A stretch of DNA of 44,171 nucleotides from positions 1 to 44,171 of the forward strand of contig JAGWLR010000022.1 of the NCBI GenBank assembly GCA_028864885.1, written 5' to 3'. Below are positions 20,891 to 29,426 of this stretch, piece by piece (positions within the stretch are counted from its first letter, which is position 1; the number at the start of each line of letters is the position of its first letter). Origin of the DNA: Burkholderiales bacterium (GTDB lineage: Bacteria; Pseudomonadota; Gammaproteobacteria; Burkholderiales; Burkholderiaceae_C). The notes below the pieces were generated by a model that saw only the letters and a program-made list of their open reading frames with translations, searched no databases and was not told the DNA's origin. Position numbers and translations under genes: made by a program.

Positions 20891-21552
20891 AGCAGGCTTG
20901 GCGATTGACTTTGCTCATGTGGTGCACGGCGGGTTTCTGTGCCTGGTTTGCACCGGGGTTGCAGGCCAACGTCGATCAGCGAGCAGGCGTGCCGCTAGAG
21001 CGATTGTTTCCGGCGCAGTTCGCCGGGTGGGCTCTGGACCCAGCGGCAGCCACGCCGGTGCGGCCGGCCTTTGACCGGGCTCGGCAGTTTCAGATGTACG
21101 ACCAGGTGCTTGAGCGCACCTATGTCAATCGTGACGGGTATCGGATCATGCTGTCGGTGGCGTATGGTCGGCGGCAGTCGGTGGGGTTGCAGATGCATCG
21201 CCCCGAGGTCTGCTACAAGGCGGGCGGCTTTCGCGTGACTGACGTGGCAGAGGGGACCCTGGCCTTGCCGTCCCGATCTTTGCCTGTGACCCGGTTGTTT
21301 GCCAGCATGGAAGGCCGCCCGGAACCGATCACATATTGGCGCTTGATGGGGGATCAGGCCGTGCGCGACGAGTGGTCTTATCGCTGGCAACACTGGCTGC
21401 GTGGGCAGCGTGGGATCCCTGACGGCATGCTGGTGCGGGTCTCAAGCATTGACTCAGATCGAGCCGAGGCCTACCGCAGACAGGCCGGTTTTGTGGCCGA
21501 TCTGGCCACGCATCTTGACCAGACTCAGCAGCAGCGCGTTCTGGGGCGCTGA
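20887..21552 (+). CDS. epsI: EpsI family exosortase-associated protein
   Basis: The 221-residue protein has an N-terminal signal or anchor segment (residues 1-27) and a periplasmic EpsI domain. The family hallmark HRPEVCYKAGGF is at about residues 100-111. In some exosortases this domain is fused to the C-terminus; here it is a separate gene overlapping xrtB by 4 nt. Its role is thought to assist the exosortase or polysaccharide export, but the reaction is not known. Confidence 0.9.
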   Translation: MKQAWRLTLLMWCTAGFCAWFAPGLQANVDQRAGVPLERLFPAQFAGWALDPAAATPVRPAFDRARQFQMYDQVLERTYVNRDGYRIMLSVAYGRRQSVGLQMHRPEVCYKAGGFRVTDVAEGTLALPSRSLPVTRLFASMEGRPEPITYWRLMGDQAVRDEWSYRWQHWLRGQRGIPDGMLVRVSSIDSDRAEAYRRQAGFVADLATHLDQTQQQRVLGR

Positions 21553-21553
21553 A

Positions 21554-21835
21554 TCAGGCCAGCAGGCCTTGCCATTCGGGGTGTCGGCGGATGTAGACCG
21601 CGACGTAGCTGCAAATGGGATCCACCTTGTAGCCTTGCGATTGGGCCCAGGTCAGGGCCTCTTTGACCAGTGCGGCAGCGATGCCGCGCCCCTCCAGCGC
21701 AGGTGGGACCCCGGTGTGGGTCATGCGAACGATGTCGCCATCCAGTCGGTAATCGGCTTCGCAGCAAAGCCCCTCGACATGGGTTTCAAAACGGCCGATT
21801 TCAGGGCGATGGGTGATTTGCAAAGGCGAAGTCAT
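21554..21835 (-). CDS. Small GNAT-family N-acetyltransferase (YjdJ-like)
   Basis: A 93-residue single-domain GNAT protein. The acetyl-CoA pyrophosphate loop is ALEGRGIAAALV at about residues 46-57, and VDPICSYVAVYIRRHPEW is the family's C-terminal signature. Such minimal GNAT proteins are widespread and their substrate is unknown. The gene converges on epsI with a 1-nt gap and lies 22 nt downstream of the chrA pair, on the same strand. Confidence 0.85.
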   Translation of the reverse strand: MTSPLQITHRPEIGRFETHVEGLCCEADYRLDGDIVRMTHTGVPPALEGRGIAAALVKEALTWAQSQGYKVDPICSYVAVYIRRHPEWQGLLA

Positions 21836-21857
21836 GGCGAATACAGCGGGCAGTGGG

Positions 21858-22397
21858 TCAAATGATGCCGAGCCCGCCCAACACAGCGCCGGCCAGCACC
21901 AGCCAGATCAATCGTATCTTGGTTCGCCACACCAGGCCGGCCACCAGTGCGCTGACGATCAGGGCTTTGGGGTTTTGAAGGGGGGGCATCAACAACCAGC
22001 CGGTGGCCAGCAACAGCCCGACCGTGACTGGGGTCATGCCCTCTTGAAAGGCTTGAACGCTGATCCAGTGTTTGCGGGTCGACACCCAGCGGGAGGCGGC
22101 CAGTGCCAGCGTGGTGGAGGGGATCATCACCCCCAGGAGGCTGACTGCGGCACCGATCAGGCCACTGCTGTACCACCCCATCAATGCCACAAACAGCACG
22201 TTGGGGCCAGGCGCGGCCTGCGCAAGGGCAATCGAGGTCGTGAAATCTGCGTCGGACAAGAGGTGGTCGGTGAGCACCAGCCGCCGATGCATGTCGGGCA
22301 CGAGGGTGATGGCGCCACCAATCGACAAGAGCGACAGGGCGAAAAAATGCTTGAACAAGGTCCACCAGACATCAGGTGCCCAAACCCATGCACTCAT
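21858..22397 (-). CDS. chrA: Chromate transporter, second half-size subunit
   Basis: CHR-family transporters export chromate; in many beta-proteobacteria the two homologous halves are separate genes. The ATG at 22397 gives 179 residues beginning MSAWVWAPDVWW; the open frame extends further upstream inside the partner gene. Hallmarks are FALSLLSIGGAITLVPD and QAAPGPNVLFVALMG, followed by further hydrophobic helices. The start overlaps the stop of the other half by 4 nt, so the halves are translationally coupled. The real substrate could be another anion. Confidence 0.88.
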   Translation of the reverse strand: MSAWVWAPDVWWTLFKHFFALSLLSIGGAITLVPDMHRRLVLTDHLLSDADFTTSIALAQAAPGPNVLFVALMGWYSSGLIGAAVSLLGVMIPSTTLALAASRWVSTRKHWISVQAFQEGMTPVTVGLLLATGWLLMPPLQNPKALIVSALVAGLVWRTKIRLIWLVLAGAVLGGLGII

Positions 22398-22999
22398 GTG
22401 GAGGCCCTTTGTTGACGCAAGATCGCGTAGGTGTACAGGCAGGTCAATCCACCTAGCCCCAGCAGAACCCAGATCAAAGGCCAATGCAGCCAGGTCATCA
22501 TGGCAAACGCGGCGAAAGCCAGACCTGCGGCGGTCCACCAGCCCAATGGATGCTGCTTCATGGGGGCTGACAGTTTGAGCACCGTGCCAATGATCTGCCC
22601 AGCGGCCACGGCTGCAATGCCATTCAGCGCGCCTTGGATGATATGTTGAGTCGGCGCGGCGGATGAGGCGTGGCCCAGGGCCCAGGCCAGCACCAGCAGC
22701 ACTGCAAAGGGTGCAGCGATCATGCCCAGCAGGGCCACGAGGGCGCCCCGCCAGCCAAAGAACTTGTCGCCAATCATGAGCGACAAATTGCAGACGTTCG
22801 GGCCCGGCAGTACTTGAGCGGTGCCGAGCATCTGTAGAAATTCAGCCTGGGTCAGCCACCCTCGGCGATCGCACAACTCCTTCTGGGCCACAGCCAGCAC
22901 CCCCCCGAAGCCTTGCATGGCCAGCGACGTGAAGGCGGCAAACAATTGCCACAGTGAGGCGGGGCGCGCCGTAGGGTCTGCCTGGACTGGGTCAGGCAT
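22394..22999 (-). CDS. chrA: Chromate transporter, first half-size subunit
   Basis: This is the partner half-transporter of 201 residues with start ATG at 22999 (MPDPVQADPTARPAS). The hallmark segments FTSLAMQGFGGVLAVAQKEL and VLPGPNVCNLSLMIGDKF match the N-terminal CHR repeat, with five to six hydrophobic helices. The two halves together make the equivalent of a full-length ChrA with opposite membrane orientation. Its start lies within the last codons of the upstream thioesterase gene (8-nt overlap), giving a tight three-gene unit. Confidence 0.88.
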   Translation of the reverse strand: MPDPVQADPTARPASLWQLFAAFTSLAMQGFGGVLAVAQKELCDRRGWLTQAEFLQMLGTAQVLPGPNVCNLSLMIGDKFFGWRGALVALLGMIAAPFAVLLVLAWALGHASSAAPTQHIIQGALNGIAAVAAGQIIGTVLKLSAPMKQHPLGWWTAAGLAFAAFAMMTWLHWPLIWVLLGLGGLTCLYTYAILRQQRAST

Positions 23000-23825
23000 A
23001 CACCGCCACCACCTGATAGCCCAAGGCTGCCAACTGCCCATCCGGTGTCCACAGGTGGGTTCTTTCATTGACATATCCCTCGCCGACCGCGAGGGCGTCT
23101 TTATCCATGCGCCACAAGCCTTGGGGATGCGGCGTGTGGTCGACGGGGCGCAACTCCAGCGCCCAGGAAACCGATGAGGCGGGGGCTGGGCGATTCAGCC
23201 GAGCCAGAGCGGGCGTCGGGCCGGCATCGGCCAGCATCACGGACATGAGTTCCGCGTCGACGCCTTCGGCTTGTTTCAAGCGAAGGTAGGTTCGGCTGAA
23301 CCAGTCTTGCGCGCCGGTGAAGGGCAAGCCGCCCTCCCCAAAACGAAATTCAAAGTGCTGGGTGAATTCAGGGGTCAGGCCCGGCACGAAAGGAAGCACC
23401 ATGGCCTCGTCGGGATGTTTGCCCACGGCGGGTTGGCTTGGCATCAGCGAGGGCAGACTACTGTCGCGACCGGTGCCGAACACGCCCAGCAAGACGCCCC
23501 CCACCTGCTCTTGTCCCTCGGCATCAGGCTGGGTGACACGGCATTGCACTTGCCGGATGTTTTTGCCTTGGCGCAGCAAGGTGACTTCGGCATCGAAGGT
23601 CCCGGCGACCACCGGCCCGACGAAATTGGTCTGCAGTGCGCGCAAGGGCCAGTTTTGCCCGCACACATCGCGCATGGCTTGCACAGCCAGCAAGGACAGC
23701 AAGCCGCCGAAGGTGGTGCGGCCTTGTAGCCAGTCGGGCGTCACCTGGAAGCGGACCCTTTGGCCGCTGTGCTCCCGGCGTTCGAGCAGTTGAACCAGGG
23801 GCGTGGCGGGTGTGATGTCGGTCAT
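22992..23825 (-). CDS. Acyl-CoA thioesterase family protein (TesB-like hot-dog)
   Basis: The 277-residue protein has two hot-dog halves. The first contains WLQGRTTFGGLLSLLAVQAM and the second SSVSWALELRP, matching the acyl-CoA thioesterase (4HBT_3/TesB-like) family. It probably hydrolyses acyl-CoA to free acid, but the chain length preferred is not visible. It is the first gene of the unit with the split chromate transporter; no metabolic link between them is evident. Confidence 0.82.
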   Translation of the reverse strand: MTDITPATPLVQLLERREHSGQRVRFQVTPDWLQGRTTFGGLLSLLAVQAMRDVCGQNWPLRALQTNFVGPVVAGTFDAEVTLLRQGKNIRQVQCRVTQPDAEGQEQVGGVLLGVFGTGRDSSLPSLMPSQPAVGKHPDEAMVLPFVPGLTPEFTQHFEFRFGEGGLPFTGAQDWFSRTYLRLKQAEGVDAELMSVMLADAGPTPALARLNRPAPASSVSWALELRPVDHTPHPQGLWRMDKDALAVGEGYVNERTHLWTPDGQLAALGYQVVAVYA

Positions 23826-23898
23826 GCCTGAACCAATCCAGAGTCAAATGGTTCGAGCATTATCGAACGATCGTGCTTTTTTTGCTTGACCGTGTGAA

Positions 23899-26800
23899 TC
23901 AGGCAGCGGCGAGCAGGGCTTCCAGTTGAAGGGCTGGGACCGGCTTGCTCACCAGATACCCTTGGATCACATTGCAGCCGCGGCTGGCCAGGAAGGCTTC
24001 CTGGTCCGGCATTTCCACCCCTTCGGCCACCACGTTGAGCTTCAACCCTTGCGCCATGGTGATCATGGTGCTGACGAGTTGAGCGTCGCTGTCGTTGCTG
24101 GGCAGATCCTGAACGAAACTGCGATCGATCTTGAGTTGATGAACCGGGAAGCGCTTGAGATACGCCAGCGACGAATAGCCCGTACCGAAGTCGTCAATCG
24201 ACAGGGAGACGCCCAATTCATGCAGCATGTGCAGGAATTGCTCGGCCCCGACGTCGGATTCCATCAAGCCGCTTTCTGTGATCTCCAGTTCCAGGCGCTG
24301 GGCGGGCAAACCGGTGCGATTGAGGATACGCGACACGCGTTCGACGACACCGCCTCGTCGAATCTCGCTGGGCGAAACATTGATCGAGAGGCGGCCGAAG
24401 TCCAGCCCGGCGTCCAGCCACGATTTGGCCTGTCGACAAGCCTCATGCATGACCCAGTCGCTGAGTGGCACGATCATGCCGGTTTCTTCCATGACCGGGA
24501 TGAATTGGTTGGGGCCGAGGAGCGGGTCAGAAGACTCTGATTCGTTCTCATGGCGCAGTCGGACCAGAGCTTCGACCGCCACGATGCGGCGATCGCTGAC
24601 CTGCACCATGGGCTGGTAGTGCAACACGAATTCTTCGTGCTCGACGGCGCGGCGCAAGCGGGTTTCGAGTTGCAGCCGGGTGTTGGCATCGGTGGTGAAC
24701 GAGGCCGTGTAGAAGCTGAAGCTGTTGCGGCCTCTGCGCTTGGATTCGTACATCGCGGCGTCAGCATCTCGGATCAACTCCATCGCCGACACCCCATCGG
24801 CCGGATAGAGGCTGATGCCAATGCTGGCACGCACATACACCTGTTGCCCGCCCTCCAGCACGAACGGCTCCTCTAGCGTGTCCAGAATGCTCTGGGCTAC
24901 GTGGGCGGCTTGTTGAGGGTGGCGCAAGTGTTCCAAGACCAGAACGAATTCGTCGCCCCCTAGTCGGCCCAGGGTGTCCTCCTGGCGCACACGCAGTTGC
25001 AGGCGTTGTGCAACTTGCTGCAGCAACTGGTCGCCCACCACGTGTCCCAGTCCATCGTTGACGGTCTTGAAGTTGTCCAGATCAATGAAGATCACGCCGA
25101 CCAAGGTTTCATGCCGCGCCGCCAGGTTGATGGCGTGCGCCAGCCGTTCCATGATGAGCGCCCGGTTGGGCAGCTCGGTCAAGGCATCGAAATGCGCCAT
25201 GCGCGCCAGGCGTTCTTCGGTTTGCTTGAGCTGGGTGATGTCGGTGAACACCCCCACGAAGTGGCTGGGGCGGCCGCGGCGATTGCGGACCGCGCTGACC
25301 GACAGCTTGGTCATGAAGAGTTCGCCGCTCTTGCGTTGACACCAGACCTCGCCTTGCCAGCTTTGCCCATCGACCAGTTGATTGGCGATCTCACCCAGGA
25401 TGTCTTGTGCACCGTCGGGCAGCAGAATGTCGGCGGAGTAGCCCAGGATCTCGTGGTCGTGGTAGCCCGTGATGGAGGTGAACGCGGGGTTGACCGACAC
25501 GATCAACTGATCGCGGTTGAACACCACCATGCCGTCTTGGGTGCTTTCCAGCGCCGCCGCGTGCAGACGGATGCGTTCTTCGGTTTGCTTGTGAACGGTC
25601 TCGCGGTGCAGATTGGTCAAGGCAAACGACAGATCGCTGGCCAGATCTTCCATCAAGGCCCGCTCGTCGGCATCTTGGGCGTTGAGGCTGGTGTCGAGCA
25701 GGATCAGGTGCCCCATCAACACGCCGTCCCGTTTGAGGGGAATGGTGGCGCAGCCGGCCAGACCACAACTCAAGGCTGTGCTGGCCCAGGCGGGTCGCTG
25801 GTCGATCAGTCGAATGTCGCCCGAGTGAAAGATGCGTCCGTCGCGCAAGGCGATGTCGATCGGCGCATTGGCATCGCGCTGGGCCAGCAGGTCGAATGAT
25901 GACGACAGACTGGGCAGCCCCGGCACGCTGGCCTCCGACCGGCAGACCAGACGCAGCGTGCCATCTTCGCCGTTTTCTTCAAAGGTGACGACGGCAGCTT
26001 TCTTGAACCGACCATGTGCCAGGGCAGCGCTGCAGATGTGATCCATCAGGCTTTGTTCGCTGTCGGACCGCACGATGGCGTGGTTGACTTGGCTGAGGAA
26101 GTCGTACAGCCGGGTCATGTGCATCAGCCGCTGTTCAGCGCGGCGCCGCTGGGTCACGTCCCAGATCATCCACACCACGCGATCGGTGTCGCCCACGGGG
26201 GCGCATCGGCTGTCGAAGTGACGCACGCCGCCCATGATCCGCACGGGGTAGGCAAGTTGTTGGGTTTCGCGGGTGTCCAGGGTCTGGCGCAGCACGCGCA
26301 TGAACAGGGCGCTCTTTTCCTTGCTGAAAAAATCGGTCAGGGGGCGCCCGATCAGGTCTTCCCGGTTGCGCCCCAGCAAGGCCAGGTTGCTGCCGAAGAT
26401 GTCGACGTAGCGCCCATCGCGGTCAAGCATGAATGCCAGATCGGGCAGGGCTTGGGCGAAGGCTTCCAGTTGCGCTTCGCGGGCAACCAGTTCCTTTGCC
26501 GATTGCTCGCGTTGGCGATAGGCTCGTGCCATCAACACCAGCAAGATCAGCGACAGCCCGCCAATCAGCCCAACGTTAACGAGCACCAATTGATGCTGAT
26601 CCTCGGTGGCCTGTTCCAGATGTTGGGCCCACTGGGTAGCCGCCGCTTGAACCGATTGCTCGACCTGATCTTGCGCAGCTTGCAGGCGAGCACCCTCGAC
26701 CTGGCGTGGATGATGCAGGCGCTGGTCTTGCAGGTAGGCCAGATGACCCAGAGTGAGGCCCAACCGATCCAGGGCAGGGCGCAGCTCAGGCACGGCCGTT

Positions 26801-27105
26801 TGGGCCCAGCGCCGCTCGGCGTTCACCGCCGCCTGCATGGGGGCCAGCACCGCCGCATCGCCGATGTCTTTGCGCCCTTGCAGTTTTTGCTCAACCAGCC
26901 AGACCCCTTGGCGTGATTCGTAGCGGGTGGTGGTCAACAGCGTGTCGGCTTCATGGGCGCGTTCTTGCAGTGCCGCCCAGCCATGATGAGACCAGGCCAG
27001 CAAGCCCATGCTGAGGGCCGCCAGTGCGGAAACGGCGACCGCCAAGGGGCCCAGGCGACCCAGGGCCGGGATATGGTCGGTCAACTTGTCGTGCACAGGC
27101 GTCAT
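23899..27105 (-). CDS. Membrane-bound PAS-GAF-PAS-GGDEF-EAL c-di-GMP protein
   Basis: This large sensor both could make and degrade cyclic di-GMP. The ATG at 27105 gives 1068 residues; an open frame upstream has no domain content. In order: membrane helix (about 18-38), periplasmic helical sensor (40-175), second membrane helix (175-198), PAS (about 225-345), GAF (about 360-515), PAS-PAC (about 520-640), GGDEF domain (about 650-810) and EAL domain (about 825-1068). The cyclase signature LGGDEF is intact, and an RQED inhibitory site lies five residues before it. The phosphodiesterase signature EALVRL and the downstream INVSPSEIR, DDFGTGYSS and KIDRSFV motifs are also intact. Both activities are therefore possible and the net output cannot be predicted. 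It is divergent from the alpha/beta hydrolase. Confidence 0.93.
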   Translation of the reverse strand: MTPVHDKLTDHIPALGRLGPLAVAVSALAALSMGLLAWSHHGWAALQERAHEADTLLTTTRYESRQGVWLVEQKLQGRKDIGDAAVLAPMQAAVNAERRWAQTAVPELRPALDRLGLTLGHLAYLQDQRLHHPRQVEGARLQAAQDQVEQSVQAAATQWAQHLEQATEDQHQLVLVNVGLIGGLSLILLVLMARAYRQREQSAKELVAREAQLEAFAQALPDLAFMLDRDGRYVDIFGSNLALLGRNREDLIGRPLTDFFSKEKSALFMRVLRQTLDTRETQQLAYPVRIMGGVRHFDSRCAPVGDTDRVVWMIWDVTQRRRAEQRLMHMTRLYDFLSQVNHAIVRSDSEQSLMDHICSAALAHGRFKKAAVVTFEENGEDGTLRLVCRSEASVPGLPSLSSSFDLLAQRDANAPIDIALRDGRIFHSGDIRLIDQRPAWASTALSCGLAGCATIPLKRDGVLMGHLILLDTSLNAQDADERALMEDLASDLSFALTNLHRETVHKQTEERIRLHAAALESTQDGMVVFNRDQLIVSVNPAFTSITGYHDHEILGYSADILLPDGAQDILGEIANQLVDGQSWQGEVWCQRKSGELFMTKLSVSAVRNRRGRPSHFVGVFTDITQLKQTEERLARMAHFDALTELPNRALIMERLAHAINLAARHETLVGVIFIDLDNFKTVNDGLGHVVGDQLLQQVAQRLQLRVRQEDTLGRLGGDEFVLVLEHLRHPQQAAHVAQSILDTLEEPFVLEGGQQVYVRASIGISLYPADGVSAMELIRDADAAMYESKRRGRNSFSFYTASFTTDANTRLQLETRLRRAVEHEEFVLHYQPMVQVSDRRIVAVEALVRLRHENESESSDPLLGPNQFIPVMEETGMIVPLSDWVMHEACRQAKSWLDAGLDFGRLSINVSPSEIRRGGVVERVSRILNRTGLPAQRLELEITESGLMESDVGAEQFLHMLHELGVSLSIDDFGTGYSSLAYLKRFPVHQLKIDRSFVQDLPSNDSDAQLVSTMITMAQGLKLNVVAEGVEMPDQEAFLASRGCNVIQGYLVSKPVPALQLEALLAAA

Positions 27106-27249
27106 GGACTGCTTTTGTATGAGCTTCAGCGAGGGGTTGGCGCGCAGCTTAGGTGAAAAAACGCGCAATCGGCGATGATGGGGGGCGTTCAATGCGGCCA
27201 CCCCCCCAGCCAAGGGTCGAGCACCTGCAACAAGTTCACATCTCACATC

Positions 27250-28188
27250 ATGTCCACCGACTTCTCTGCTGTCGAGCCTTACCGTCCTGTCCACTTGTTC
27301 GAGTCCCGCAGCATCACCTTGCGAGGGCTGGATCACCACTTGTTGGTTTGGGGTAATCCCGCGGATGCAAGCGATGCGCATCCCCTGCTGGTGATGGTGC
27401 ATGGCTGGATGGATGTGGCTGCGTCGTTCCAGTTCATGGTGGATGCCCTGCGTGCCCGACCCGATTGGTGCCATCGCCCCATCGTCGCCATCGATTGGCG
27501 TGGTTTTGGGCGCTCGGCCTCCCCTGGTGGAGACAGCTATTTCTTTGCTGATTACCTGGCTGATCTGGATGCCTTGCTGGATCAGCTCTCACCCGATCGC
27601 AAGGTCGACCTGCTGGGCCACAGCATGGGGGGCAATGTGGTGACGCTGTACGCCGGGGTGCGTGGGCATCGCCTGCGTCGCTTGGTCAACCTCGAAGGGT
27701 TTGGCATGCCGGCCACCAGCGCCGACGAGGCGCCCGATCGCTACGTGAAGTGGCTGGACGAAATCAAGGCCCCCGCCCGCTTGAAGGATTACAGCGATCT
27801 GGCCGGGGTGGCGCAGCGTTTGCGTGACAACAACCCCTTGATCCGGCCTGAGTTGGCCTTGTGGGTGGCCCAGCACTGGGCGCGGGAAGAAAACGGGCGC
27901 TGGGTGATCAATGCCGACCCCGCGCACAAGCGCCCGCAGCCGATTCTGTACCGGGTGGAGGAGATTCAGGCGTTTTTGAAGCGGATTCCGGTGCCGATGC
28001 TGTTTGTCGAAGGCGCGAAAACGCTTTACTTTTTGCTCTTCAACGGTCGGTTCACGCGGGATGAGTTCCTTGAGCGGATGAACTTGGTCCCGGATTTCCG
28101 GCTGGAAACCATTGAGGAGGCGGGCCACATGCTGCATCATGACAAACCCGCCGAACTGGCCGGGCACGTGGCGACTTTCCTGAAGTGA
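27250..28188 (+). CDS. Alpha/beta hydrolase
   Basis: A 312-residue serine hydrolase of the alpha/beta fold. The ATG at 27250 is chosen over an upstream in-frame ATG that adds 25 unconserved residues. The oxyanion region is MVHGWMDVAASF, the nucleophile elbow GHSMGGNVV has the serine near residue 121, and the catalytic histidine is in EEAGHMLHHDKP near the C-terminus. Its substrate is unknown; ester or lactone hydrolysis is likely. It is transcribed divergently from the c-di-GMP gene. Confidence 0.88.
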   Translation: MSTDFSAVEPYRPVHLFESRSITLRGLDHHLLVWGNPADASDAHPLLVMVHGWMDVAASFQFMVDALRARPDWCHRPIVAIDWRGFGRSASPGGDSYFFADYLADLDALLDQLSPDRKVDLLGHSMGGNVVTLYAGVRGHRLRRLVNLEGFGMPATSADEAPDRYVKWLDEIKAPARLKDYSDLAGVAQRLRDNNPLIRPELALWVAQHWAREENGRWVINADPAHKRPQPILYRVEEIQAFLKRIPVPMLFVEGAKTLYFLLFNGRFTRDEFLERMNLVPDFRLETIEEAGHMLHHDKPAELAGHVATFLK

Positions 28189-28285
28189 GCCGCGTTTGAC
28201 CGCTTCGAGTGCCTTTGCGCTTGGCGGCGTGGCGCCATGAGAAAATGCGCCCCAATATTCCGGAACATCTAGCAGGATCAAGAAC

Positions 28286-29390
28286 ATGGACATCGAACAC
28301 ATCAACGCCCTGGGCGCTCAAATCGCCGACCTGACCCAGCGCACGGAAGAACTTCGGAGGTATCTTTGACTGGGATGAAAAGTCCCGCCGTCTTGCCGAA
28401 GTGAACGCCGAGCTGGAAGACCCCAGCGTCTGGAATGATCCCAAGCGCGCCCAGGCCCTGGGCAAGGAAAAGAAGTCCCTGGAAGACATCGTGCTGGTCA
28501 TCAGTCACCTGACCAGCAATCTGGCTGACAACGCCGAACTCTTCGAAATGTCGAAGGAAGAGGGCGATGACGCTGGCCTGCAGGCCATCTCGGACGATGT
28601 CCAGACCTTGCTCAAGGATGTTGAGGGGCTTGAGTTCCGCCGGATGTTCAACAACCCGGCCGACCCCAGCAATTGCTTCATCGATATCCAAGCTGGCGCC
28701 GGTGGCACCGAGGCCTGTGATTGGGCGTCGATGTTGCTGCGCCAGTACGTGCGCTACTGCGAACGCAAGGGCTTCAAGGCCGAAATGGAAGACGAAACGC
28801 CTGGCGATGTGGCCGGCATCAAGAGCGCGACCATCAAGGTCGAGGGCGAATACGCCTTCGGTTTCTTGCGCTCTGAGACGGGCGTGCACCGCCTGGTCCG
28901 CAAATCGCCATTCGATTCTTCGGGTGGTCGTCACACCTCGTTTGCCTCGGTGTTTGTCTATCCCGAAATCGATGATTCGATCGAGATCGACATCAACCCG
29001 GCCGATGTGCGCACCGATACCTTCCGTGCCTCGGGCGCGGGTGGTCAGCACATCAACAAGACCGACTCGGCCGTGCGTTTAACCCACATTCCCACCGGGA
29101 TCGTGGTGCAATGTCAGGACAGCCGTTCGCAGCACAGCAACCGCGACGTGGCCTGGCGCCGTCTGCGTTCGCGCCTGTACGACCATGAAATGCGCAAGCG
29201 CATGGAAGCACAGCAGAAGCTGGAAGACACCAAGACCGATGTGGGCTGGGGTCACCAGATTCGCTCGTACGTGCTGGACCAAAGCCGTATCAAGGACCTG
29301 CGTACCAACGTTGAAATCTCCAACACCCAGAAAGTGCTGGACGGAGATCTCGACGCCTTCATCGAGGCCAGCCTCAAGCAAGGCGTGTGA
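28286..29390 (+). CDS. prfB: Peptide chain release factor 2 (programmed +1 frameshift)
   Basis: RF2 reads UAA and UGA stop codons and releases the finished peptide. The gene is in two frames: codons 1-27 (28286-28366) end at an in-frame TGA at 28367, and the rest (28368-29390) is read after a +1 shift, giving 367 residues, close to E. coli RF2. The tripeptide anticodon SPF is in [14 protein letters not shown] and the catalytic GGQ is in [12 protein letters not shown]. The split is therefore natural autoregulation, not a pseudogene. pepN follows after 36 nt. Confidence 0.97.
28356..28370 (+). promoter_or_regulatory. RF2 +1 frameshift site
   Basis: An internal Shine-Dalgarno GGAGG (28356-28360), TAT, the slippery codon CTT (28364-28366) and TGA followed by C reproduce the conserved RF2 recoding signal with the 3-nt spacing between the GG-rich motif and CTT. 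When RF2 is scarce the ribosome slips from CTT to TTT and continues in the +1 frame. Confidence 0.97.
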
Positions 29391-29426
29391 TCCTCATTCC
29401 TATAAAAGACAGCCCGAAGGACTGCT

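Noticed and set aside
28286-28369. prfB as a pseudogene because of the early TGA
   Set aside because: The TGA lies in the conserved RF2 frameshift signal, so the gene is intact.
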